This document shows positions 9,541 through 16,895 of a DNA stretch of 64,000 bases, piece after piece. The notes under the pieces are model-generated. The model saw only the letters and a list, made by a program, of their open reading frames with translations. It did no database searches and had not been told where the DNA came from. The stretch's first letter is position 1. Each line of letters begins with the position of its first letter. A program made the position numbers and the translations under genes. Origin of the DNA: Mangrovimonas sp. YM274 (GTDB lineage Bacteria; Bacteroidota; Bacteroidia; Flavobacteriales; Flavobacteriaceae); NCBI RefSeq assembly GCF_030908385.1, contig NZ_CP133091.1:186001-250000 (forward strand), read 5' to 3'.

Positions 9541-10386
9541 TTATTCAAAGGTGTAAGATGTTTTCTCAACCTCTGTTACCCTAAAATATCCAAAAGGATA
9601 ATTTTCTGGATTGGTTTGGTTAACACAATTCCCTCGTAATTGAGCAGAATTGGAACTAAAGGGATCGCCTCCTGTGGCATATTGTTCTATCAACAAACGC
9701 ATGTAATTGTAATACCTTTCAGAAATTCCAAAAAAACTGATTTCTACCGTATCTCCAACTTCAAAAGGCTCCTCGTTGTTATCTTCATCATCACGCTTTT
9801 CATAAAAATTGTACATTTCATTTCCATTGGAAAACTCATCAGATATTTCCCTTAAAACGGGAAACAAATCCCCTTCTTCATAATATCGCAACAGATAGTA
9901 GTTGTCTTCATCTGCAGGATCATTAAAATAAACATTCAATTCCAACAAATCAGGATCCAAACCGCCATCTGTGGATTGCGTGATATTGGAAATATCCGTT
10001 ACTGGTACCAAAATTTCACTTCCTACATATGTTTCATTGTTATGGACTATTTCCAAGGTATAAAGATCATTCTCAATAGGCACAAAACTGGAGGTTGTAT
10101 AGGTTCCATCGTTTTGATCTTCAAACAAAAATTCTTCCCCAGTATTGGTATTGGTTACTTTCACAAATGCTCCAGTTACGCCACTATCTGAAGTAACATC
10201 AAAATATGCTGTAGACATACTGAGTTTTATAAGTTGTTCATTTCCCAAAGTACCCTTTTCCCAATCCAAGGAAGCCTCAATCACCAATCTTGGAGCTGCT
10301 GTAGGCACTTCAACATCAATAACGTCCTCACAGGACACAAAAGTTGCAAAAACGACGATCAGAATTGTATATAAGTTGATTTTCAT
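9541..10386 (-). CDS. DUF4249 domain lipoprotein
   Basis: A 281-residue exported protein with a lipoprotein signal (MKINLYTILIVVFATFVSC, then Glu-Asp). The mature part is beta-rich: it begins DVEVPTAAPRLVIEASLDWEKG and has immunoglobulin-like strands. This is the family DUF4249, whose genes in Bacteroidota sit directly behind TonB-dependent receptor genes, as here: only 4 bp separate it from the receptor stop. It is probably a surface or periplasmic partner of that receptor in nutrient uptake, analogous to, but not homologous with, SusD. The cargo is unknown. Its stop codon region faces the end of the delta' gene. Confidence 0.85.
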   Translation of the reverse strand: MKINLYTILIVVFATFVSCEDVIDVEVPTAAPRLVIEASLDWEKGTLGNEQLIKLSMSTAYFDVTSDSGVTGAFVKVTNTNTGEEFLFEDQNDGTYTTSSFVPIENDLYTLEIVHNNETYVGSEILVPVTDISNITQSTDGGLDPDLLELNVYFNDPADEDNYYLLRYYEEGDLFPVLREISDEFSNGNEMYNFYEKRDDEDNNEEPFEVGDTVEISFFGISERYYNYMRLLIEQYATGGDPFSSNSAQLRGNCVNQTNPENYPFGYFRVTEVEKTSYTFE

Positions 10387-10390
10387 GATT

Positions 10391-12766
10391 TTAGAATTTA
10401 AAGTTGTACGTTACCGAAGGAATAATCCCGAAAATAGATAGGCGGGTAGCTTCATTAAGTCCAGTGACATTACTTTGGCCAAACGAAATAGAGGCCGCAT
10501 TCTTCCTGCTATAGACATTATATATACCAAACACCCACTCCCCTTTCCAACGTCTCTCAGGGCGCTTATTTGGCTTGTAAACAGCCGAAATATCCAAACG
10601 GTGATATTGTGGTAATCTATCGGTATTCCTATTGGAATAACTCGCTATAGAAAGCCCTTCGTATTCATACTGACCATTTGGATAGGTTACAGGACGTCCT
10701 GTTTGAAATACAAAGTTGGAACTAAAGCTCCATTTATCATTGAGTTGGTAGGCCGCGGTAACAGATACATCATGGGTTCTATCATATGGTGTGTTATACC
10801 AATCTCCACCATTGATTCCAGGACCTCCTGCCTTTCCTCCCAAAGTACGCTGTTCCGATTTTGATAAGGTATAGCCTACCCAACCGGTAAATTTCCCCTT
10901 GGTTTTTCTAAGCAGAAGTTCCAATCCATAAGCTCTCGCTTCACCATTTAAAATTTCAGTTTCAATAGTATTGTTACCAATCAAATCCGATCCATCGATA
11001 TAATCGATTCTGTTTTTAATGGTTTTATAATAGGTCTCCAATTCCAAAGTAAATCCTTTCTCTCTAAAATTCTTGTAATACCCCATTGCATATTGATTGG
11101 ATCGTTGTGGCTTAATATATTGCCCACTGGGTGTCCAAACATCCAAAGGTGTTACGGAAGATGTATTGGAAAGCAAATGCAGGTATTGGGTGGATTTGGT
11201 ATAGCTAGCTTTTAAGGAAGACGAACTGTTAAGCTCGTAAGAAAGCCCTAATCTAGGTTCCAAACCGTTGTAATCCTTAATCGTTTCGCCTTTGCTATAA
11301 TTAATTTCATCCAAAGCCTCTCCCCTCTCGTAAATTCCCAATTCATCATTATACACCACAGGTTGGTTATTGACATAGGTAGTCATGGCCTGTCCACCAA
11401 GACGCATAAATTGGCTAAATCGCAAGCCATACTGCGCCGTTAATCTTTTACTAATTTGATGTTCTGCACTAATGTAAACGGCACCTTCAAAAGCACGTTT
11501 ATCGTCCAGTTTTAGATAATTTATAGGGGATTCAATAGAGGTTGGACTAATTTCACCTGGATTTAAAAGATATGAAATACCACTAAGCCCAAAATCCAAA
11601 TCCAATTTGTCACTCAAGTAATATTTCAAATCATATTTCAGGTTGTAATTAGCTATATCTGCAATCCAATCCAACTCAATAAAATCCAAAACAATTTGAT
11701 AATCATATTTACTATAGATCATGGATAAATTGGAAAACAGTCGATCATTAAACACATGATTCCAACGTAAATTTCCTGAAACATTACCGTAGCCGTTTTC
11801 AATAATTTTATTTAGGTTAAAAACATCCCTCCCAAAATATCCTGAGAGATAAATCTTGTTATTACTATTAAGCTCATAATTAGCCTTTAAGTTAAGATCG
11901 TAAAATGAAATCTTATCATCCTTAAAATCTTCCATCGCTTTAAGAAACAAATGCGCATAAGAAGTCCTTCCCGAAATCAAGAAAGACCCCTTATCCTTGA
12001 AAATTGGAGATTCAGCAGTTAACCTGCTAGAAATCAATCCTATACCCCCTGTTAAATTGAAATTTTTACGGTTTCCTTCCTTTTGGCGCACATCTAAAAC
12101 AGACGATACACGACCCCCAAATTTTGCAGGAATATCCCCCTTGTAAAGCTTAATATCTTTGATAGCATCACTATTAAACACCGAAAAAAAACCGAAAAAA
12201 TGTGACGTATTGTAAATAATAGCCTCATCCAAAAGCACCAAATTCTGGTCTGCCGCACCACCACGTACATTAAAACCTGAAGATCCTTCCCCATTATTGG
12301 TAACTCCTGGCAACAATTGAATGGATTTAACAACATCTACCTCTCCCAAAACAGCAGGCATTTGTTTTATCGTTGCCGCATTAAGCTTAGCAACACTCAT
12401 TTCTGGTTTTTTAATATTGATTTGTTCAGATTCTTCGGCCGTAATTACAATCTCATCTAGAGCAGTTGCAGATTCGCTCAATTCAAAATTGATAGTTTGA
12501 TCCTTATCCAAATTAATTTGTTTGGTCTGGGTTTCGTAACCCATATAAGAAATAATCAAAGTATAATTTCCATTTGCAGCCGTTAAGGAATAGAAACCGT
12601 ATTCATTGGTGACCGATCCGTTGTCTGTCCCCTGCAAAAATGCCGTAGCCCCCATAAGAGTTTCTCCATTGGCCGCATCCGTTATGGTTCCCCTAATAGT
12701 AAATTTTTCCTGAGCAAAAACAGAAAAACTTATTAAAAAGTAAGTAATAAAAAAAAGGTGTTTCAT
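10391..12766 (-). CDS. TonB-dependent outer-membrane receptor with carboxypeptidase-like regulatory domain
   Basis: 791 residues. Order: signal peptide (1-18), a CarboxypepD_reg-like beta-sandwich (about 22-105, FTIRGTITDAANGETLMGAT), a plug domain (about 120-230, with LPGVTNNGEGSSGFNVRGG), then a C-terminal beta barrel ending in an aromatic residue (SVTYNFKF), as needed for BAM-dependent insertion. The family imports ligands across the outer membrane with energy from TonB/ExbBD. The DUF4249 gene follows after 4 bp, so the pair is an operon. There is no SusD homologue or polysaccharide enzyme beside it, so the substrate cannot be inferred. Confidence 0.93.
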   Translation of the reverse strand: MKHLFFITYFLISFSVFAQEKFTIRGTITDAANGETLMGATAFLQGTDNGSVTNEYGFYSLTAANGNYTLIISYMGYETQTKQINLDKDQTINFELSESATALDEIVITAEESEQINIKKPEMSVAKLNAATIKQMPAVLGEVDVVKSIQLLPGVTNNGEGSSGFNVRGGAADQNLVLLDEAIIYNTSHFFGFFSVFNSDAIKDIKLYKGDIPAKFGGRVSSVLDVRQKEGNRKNFNLTGGIGLISSRLTAESPIFKDKGSFLISGRTSYAHLFLKAMEDFKDDKISFYDLNLKANYELNSNNKIYLSGYFGRDVFNLNKIIENGYGNVSGNLRWNHVFNDRLFSNLSMIYSKYDYQIVLDFIELDWIADIANYNLKYDLKYYLSDKLDLDFGLSGISYLLNPGEISPTSIESPINYLKLDDKRAFEGAVYISAEHQISKRLTAQYGLRFSQFMRLGGQAMTTYVNNQPVVYNDELGIYERGEALDEINYSKGETIKDYNGLEPRLGLSYELNSSSSLKASYTKSTQYLHLLSNTSSVTPLDVWTPSGQYIKPQRSNQYAMGYYKNFREKGFTLELETYYKTIKNRIDYIDGSDLIGNNTIETEILNGEARAYGLELLLRKTKGKFTGWVGYTLSKSEQRTLGGKAGGPGINGGDWYNTPYDRTHDVSVTAAYQLNDKWSFSSNFVFQTGRPVTYPNGQYEYEGLSIASYSNRNTDRLPQYHRLDISAVYKPNKRPERRWKGEWVFGIYNVYSRKNAASISFGQSNVTGLNEATRLSIFGIIPSVTYNFKF

Positions 12767-12819
12767 TCAGTTGTGATTTGATTTTATTGATTGATGTAAT
12801 ATTTCTTAAGAGTCCATAA

Positions 12820-12846
12820 ACAAAAAGCCAGTTGTTTAACTGGCCA
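12820..12846 (-). terminator. Terminator after the OmpH-like gene
   Basis: Inverted repeat GCCAGTT (12827-12833) / AACTGGC (12838-12844), followed on the minus strand by TTTTTGTTT. It lies 20-40 bp after the OmpH-like stop. Confidence 0.75.
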
Positions 12847-12863
12847 ATCTAAATATGTATTCT

Positions 12864-13385
12864 CTATTCCTTTTCCTCATAAGCTTTATTCAGCGCTTCC
12901 GTAATAGTTTGGGTAAGATCATTATCTTCTTTTCCATACAACACACTTGCAGCAACCTCGCTAGTACCTAAAATATAAGTATAATCGTTCTTTTTGCCGT
13001 ATTCTTTTACAAATTCTTTGACTTCAACAATTACAGAGTCAATTTCCTTTTGAAACTCCTCGGTCATTTCCTCCTGCTTCATTTTGATTTGCTGGATCAA
13101 TTGCTGTTCTTTCCTCCCTAATTCTTGAGACAATTTCTGCACATCATTATCCGACATTCCCTTTGCTTGGTCTTGAGCTGTTTTATATTCCAATTGATAT
13201 TTAGCTATCAAACTATCCCTCAATTTTTGAAATTGTAGATCTTTAAGTTTAAATTTTTCTTCAACATCAATTTTGGCCTGATAATCGTTAATGACTTTAC
13301 CGTTATCCACGAAAGCAATTTTTTGTTGGTTTTGACAAGAAAATATTCCAAGTCCCAAACCAATAAGCAATGCAATTTTTTTCAT
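12864..13385 (-). CDS. OmpH/Skp-like periplasmic chaperone, predicted lipoprotein
   Basis: 173 residues from the ATG at 13383-13385 (MKKIALLIGLGLGIFSC); a longer frame would start at TTG and spoil the signal peptide. Residues after Cys17 read QNQQKIAFVDNGKVINDYQ, the typical start of the OmpH/Skp family, followed by a long charged coiled coil (about 40-125) and a short C-terminal beta region. Skp trimers hold unfolded outer-membrane proteins in the periplasm. The apparent lipobox (GIFSC) would anchor this copy to a membrane, unlike E. coli Skp. It is not next to bamA here; a hairpin terminator follows. Confidence 0.8.
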   Translation of the reverse strand: MKKIALLIGLGLGIFSCQNQQKIAFVDNGKVINDYQAKIDVEEKFKLKDLQFQKLRDSLIAKYQLEYKTAQDQAKGMSDNDVQKLSQELGRKEQQLIQQIKMKQEEMTEEFQKEIDSVIVEVKEFVKEYGKKNDYTYILGTSEVAASVLYGKEDNDLTQTITEALNKAYEEKE

Positions 13386-13603
13386 TTTATTTTTCAAATT
13401 AAATTTTTGTAAATGTATCAACTTGGTCTGCTATTTTTTGAAATACCCTTCCATAAAATAATTTTATAATAATTATAATCTACTATCAGAAATCCCTATT
13501 AAAAACAACGCATTTTAAAGCGATTTAAGCAACTTTTTAAAAACGGCAAGGTAATCCAACATTAGAAGCGGCAAAAACAAACCCTAAGGACTTATTTAAA
13601 GTT

Positions 13604-14455
13604 TTACTTACTTTTTAGCACATAAATAAGCGAAGAATACTCTCCGGAGCGCTTCGCTTTGAGATTCGATTGAAATCCCACCCAAAAGGCTTTAAAAAAA
13701 TTCATCTTGCCATTTTTATATTTTTCCGAAAGCATACTCACATAAAATGCATCAAATGGCATTGGCAAAATATTTTTCACAACCATATTTTGTTCCAAAA
13801 ACAATTTTGAAATAGCTGTTTTAGAGAAATGCCAAAGATGTCTCGGCACATCATAAGCCGCCCAATACGATTTGTAATAACCGGCATCGTAACTCTTAAA
13901 ATTGGGAACAGCAATAATTAAAGTACCGTTTGGACGCAACAAGCGTTTCAATTGTTCTATTTCCCTTTTCAAATCTGGTAAATGTTCCAAAACATGCCAT
14001 AACGTAATTACATCAAAGCTTTGATCCTTTAACGAAGGCAATTTCGAAACATCAAAAACATTGTCCTTTGTTTTTTTATTAGCGATGCTCCTAGCCTCTT
14101 CATTTGGCTCAATCCCGCAAACATTCCAATTGGCATCTTGTGCGACTTTTAAAAAATCTCCTGTTCCACAACCAATATCCAAAAGTGATTTCGATTCTTT
14201 ACTTACAGCATTAATTAGTTTTAATTTTCTTTGAAGTGAAATATTGCGCACAGCATGATATACCTTTTCAAACACATTTCGTTTTGCATCGGTATGCGAA
14301 ATATAATCTTCGCTTTTATAATATTCAGGAAGACGTTCTAAAGACGGTTTTGGAGTTGTCTCCAATAAATCCAATTCTGGATGACGGACCAAAACAAATT
14401 CTTCACCCGATACGGAATGATCCTTAACCTTTAAAAAATTATCTGTTTTTGCCAT
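13604..14455 (-). CDS. Class I SAM-dependent methyltransferase
   Basis: 283 residues from the ATG at 14453-14455. A TTG further upstream lies inside a terminator-like hairpin, so the ATG is preferred. The SAM motif I LLDIGCGTGDF is at 91-101, the acidic post-motif (GIEPNEE) near 114-120 and ITLWHVLEHL near 153. The N-terminal part (about 15-60: ELDLLETTPKPSLERLPEYY and SEDYISHTD) resembles methyltransferases that act on sugar or lipid-linked substrates, but without their usual CxxC zinc ribbon. It lies 68 bp behind mnmG on the same strand, separated by a parS-like site and a hairpin. The methyl acceptor is unknown. Confidence 0.88.
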   Translation of the reverse strand: MAKTDNFLKVKDHSVSGEEFVLVRHPELDLLETTPKPSLERLPEYYKSEDYISHTDAKRNVFEKVYHAVRNISLQRKLKLINAVSKESKSLLDIGCGTGDFLKVAQDANWNVCGIEPNEEARSIANKKTKDNVFDVSKLPSLKDQSFDVITLWHVLEHLPDLKREIEQLKRLLRPNGTLIIAVPNFKSYDAGYYKSYWAAYDVPRHLWHFSKTAISKLFLEQNMVVKNILPMPFDAFYVSMLSEKYKNGKMNFFKAFWVGFQSNLKAKRSGEYSSLIYVLKSK

Positions 14456-14456
14456 A

Positions 14457-14483
14457 AAAAAATATTCCTGCAAAAGCAGGAAT
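14457..14483 (-). terminator. Terminator-like hairpin between mnmG and the methyltransferase
   Basis: Inverted repeat ATTCCTGC (14464-14471) / GCAGGAAT (14476-14483) with loop AAAA; on the minus strand it is followed by ATTTTTTT directly before the methyltransferase ATG. It could end mnmG transcription or attenuate read-through. Confidence 0.55.
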
Positions 14484-14487
14484 GTTA

Positions 14488-14503
14488 TGTTCCACGTGAA
14501 ACA
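14488..14503. promoter_or_regulatory. parS-like ParB-binding site 1
   Basis: TGTTCCACGTGAAACA, 15 of 16 bases identical to the Bacillus subtilis parS consensus TGTTTCACGTGAAACA. It lies in the gap between mnmG and the methyltransferase gene. An identical copy is at 16405-16420. ParB/Spo0J binds such sites near the origin to direct chromosome segregation. Confidence 0.8.
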
Positions 14504-14523
14504 CTTTTAATTTATATTTTAAA

Positions 14524-16404
14524 TTATCGCCCCATATACACCAAAAGCACAGAAACGTCACTTGGAGAAACCCCACTTATTCGTGACGCCTGGGAAATGG
14601 TAACAGGTCTAATTTTATTTAATTTTTCTCTAGCCTCAAAGCTCATATTTGTAATTCTTGAATAATCGAAATTCTCAGGAATTTTAATATTCTCCAACCT
14701 ATTCAACTTATCCGCATTATTCTTTTCCTTCTCGATATATCCTGAATACTTCACTTGTATTTCGGCTTGCTCAATAACCTCAGGATCCAAATCATGTTCT
14801 TGAACATACGCTTCAACAACATCCAGTTTACGCATGTCGTCAATCGTGATATTTGGTCTAGAAAACACCTTAAACATCTTATCAGATTGTTTAACCAAAG
14901 CCGAATCTTTGCTCTCCAATATCGGATTTATATCTTCAGGCTTTACACTGGTCTCTTTAAAGAACGTCACAAAATCCTCAGCTGCCGAATGCTTTTCCTC
15001 CATACGTTTTAAACGCTTTTCAGAAGCCAAACCTAATTCATACGACTTAGGCGTTAATCTTAAATCAGCATTATCTTGACGTAACAAAGTACGGTATTCC
15101 GCTCTTGAGGTAAACATTCTATAAGGCTCTTCCGTTCCCTTCGTTATCAAATCATCAATTAAAACACCAATATAAGCCTCACTTCTATTTAAAATAAAAG
15201 CTTCCCGTTCTTGAACTTTAAGCGCCGCATTAATACCAGCCATCAAACCTTGCGAAGCTGCTTCCTCATACCCCGTAGTTCCATTAATCTGCCCAGCAAA
15301 ATACAAACCATCAATCAACTTAGTTTCCAACGTATGCTTTAACTGGGTAGGTGGAAAATAATCATATTCGATAGCGTAACCAGGCCTAAAGAATTTTACA
15401 TTTTCAAAACCAGCCACAGAACGCAAAGCCTTAAACTGAACATCTTCTGGCAAGGAGGTAGAAAAACCATTTACATACACTTCTACCGTATTCCACCCTT
15501 CTGGCTCAACAAATAATTGATGCCTATCCTTATCCGCAAATCGATTGATCTTATCCTCTATAGAGGGACAATATCTTGGTCCAGTACTTTTAATTCTCCC
15601 ATTAAACATTGGCGACCTATCAAACCCTTCACGTAACAAATCATGTACTTCCGGACTGGTATAAGACATATGACAATCGCGTTGCTTTATTAATGGTTTT
15701 GTAACATCAGAATACGAGAATTTCTCTGGATTTTCATCTCCAGGCTGTACAATCATTTTAGAATAATCCAACGAACGACCATCAACCCTAGGAGGAGTTC
15801 CCGTCTTCATTCTTCCCGCATCAAAACCTAAATCAACCAACTGTTCGGTAATTCCCTTAGCAGCTCTTTCACCAGCTCTACCACCGCCAAAATTCTTATC
15901 TCCTATATGAATTAATCCATTCAAAAAAGTACCATTTGTCAATACCACAGTCTTTGCCTTAACTTCAATTCCCAAAGAAGTTTTCACTCCAACCACACGC
16001 TCACCTTCCACCAACAAACCAGATACCATATCCTGATAAAAATCCAAATTAGGTGTTTGTTCCAACATCATTCGCCAATCCTCGGCAAACCTCATCCTAT
16101 CACTTTGCACCCGGGGACTCCACATAGCAGGACCTTTGGATTTATTCAACATCTTGAACTGGATCGCAGAAGTATCACTCACAATACCACTATAACCACC
16201 TAAGGCATCAATCTCCCGCACAATTTGCCCCTTAGCAATTCCACCCATAGCTGGATTGCAAGACATCTGTGCAATGTTCTGAAGGTTCATGGTTATCAAT
16301 AAAGTTGAACATCCCATATTAGCCGCTGCTGCCGCAGCTTCACTACCGGCATGCCCAGCCCCAACTACAATTACATCATATGTTTCTTGAAATAAACTCA
16401 TCAT
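14524..16404 (-). CDS. mnmG: tRNA uridine-5-carboxymethylaminomethyl modification enzyme MnmG (GidA)
   Basis: 626 residues, normal length. FAD-binding Rossmann motif VVGAGHAGSEAA near 13-24, CNPAMGGIAKGQIVREIDALGG near 49-70 (first Cys of the conserved segment present) and the long helical C-terminal domain (ISGVSPSDVSVLLVYM near the end). With MnmE it installs cmnm5 on the wobble uridine of several tRNAs in the cytoplasm; MnmE is not in the window. ATG codons occur at residues 1 and 2. The first directly abuts a parS-like site, so ParB binding could overlap its initiation region. mnmG/gidA lies near oriC in many bacteria, which fits the proposed origin 16 kb away. Confidence 0.97.
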   Translation of the reverse strand: MMSLFQETYDVIVVGAGHAGSEAAAAAANMGCSTLLITMNLQNIAQMSCNPAMGGIAKGQIVREIDALGGYSGIVSDTSAIQFKMLNKSKGPAMWSPRVQSDRMRFAEDWRMMLEQTPNLDFYQDMVSGLLVEGERVVGVKTSLGIEVKAKTVVLTNGTFLNGLIHIGDKNFGGGRAGERAAKGITEQLVDLGFDAGRMKTGTPPRVDGRSLDYSKMIVQPGDENPEKFSYSDVTKPLIKQRDCHMSYTSPEVHDLLREGFDRSPMFNGRIKSTGPRYCPSIEDKINRFADKDRHQLFVEPEGWNTVEVYVNGFSTSLPEDVQFKALRSVAGFENVKFFRPGYAIEYDYFPPTQLKHTLETKLIDGLYFAGQINGTTGYEEAASQGLMAGINAALKVQEREAFILNRSEAYIGVLIDDLITKGTEEPYRMFTSRAEYRTLLRQDNADLRLTPKSYELGLASEKRLKRMEEKHSAAEDFVTFFKETSVKPEDINPILESKDSALVKQSDKMFKVFSRPNITIDDMRKLDVVEAYVQEHDLDPEVIEQAEIQVKYSGYIEKEKNNADKLNRLENIKIPENFDYSRITNMSFEAREKLNKIRPVTISQASRISGVSPSDVSVLLVYMGR

Positions 16405-16420
16405 TGTTCCACGTGAAACA
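16405..16420. promoter_or_regulatory. parS-like ParB-binding site 2
   Basis: TGTTCCACGTGAAACA, identical in sequence and orientation to 14488-14503. It touches the mnmG start codon (ATG ends at 16404 on the minus strand), so it occupies the position of its leader and ribosome-binding region. Confidence 0.82.
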
Positions 16421-16484
16421 TTTTTCCATGTTTCATTTAATCATTAAAAAATAAGTTTGCAAATATACGCTCATTTAGTGAGTA

Positions 16485-16895
16485 TTAAACAAACTTAGAA
16501 ATATAGTAATTTTCCTTACTCCTCATTTGCAAAGCGTCATCATCTGTCTTATCTTTGTACCCACAATAATGTAGGATTCCGTGAATCATCACACGCTTCA
16601 GCTCCTCCTTGAATTCTACATCAAAATCCTTAGCATTATCTTCAACCCTTTCAATAGAGATATAAACATCTCCATGTAGCTCTTTTCCTACTGAATAATC
16701 AAAACTTATAATGTCGGTTAAAGTATCGTGATCTAAAAACTCTACGTTAATTTTGTGGAGATATTCATCATCACAAAATATATAATTAAGTTCTCCTTCT
16801 TTACAACCCTCTTCGCTTATTGTTTCAGAAATCCATTTGGTGTATTCGCCCTCATTGGAAAGCTCAAACTCCGTTTCGTAATTAAAACTAATCAT
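16485..16895 (-). CDS. ybeY: Endoribonuclease YbeY
   Basis: 136 residues, slightly shorter than E. coli YbeY. The metal-binding motif region reads HGILHYCGYKDK (105-116): H105 and H109 are present, but the third His of the usual HGxLHLxGYDH pattern is replaced by Asp115. FLDHDTLTDIISFDY (54-68) is the conserved middle segment. YbeY trims 16S rRNA 3' ends and takes part in ribosome quality control. The gene overlaps the DUF4175-like gene by 8 bp, so the two are translationally coupled. The missing His may be normal in this phylum, with Asp as ligand (inference). Confidence 0.92.
   Translation of the reverse strand: MISFNYETEFELSNEGEYTKWISETISEEGCKEGELNYIFCDDEYLHKINVEFLDHDTLTDIISFDYSVGKELHGDVYISIERVEDNAKDFDVEFKEELKRVMIHGILHYCGYKDKTDDDALQMRSKENYYISKFV

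Noticed and set aside
13386-13603. Gap between the OmpH-like and methyltransferase genes searched for an RNA gene
   Set aside because: No hairpin or frame seen; left unannotated.
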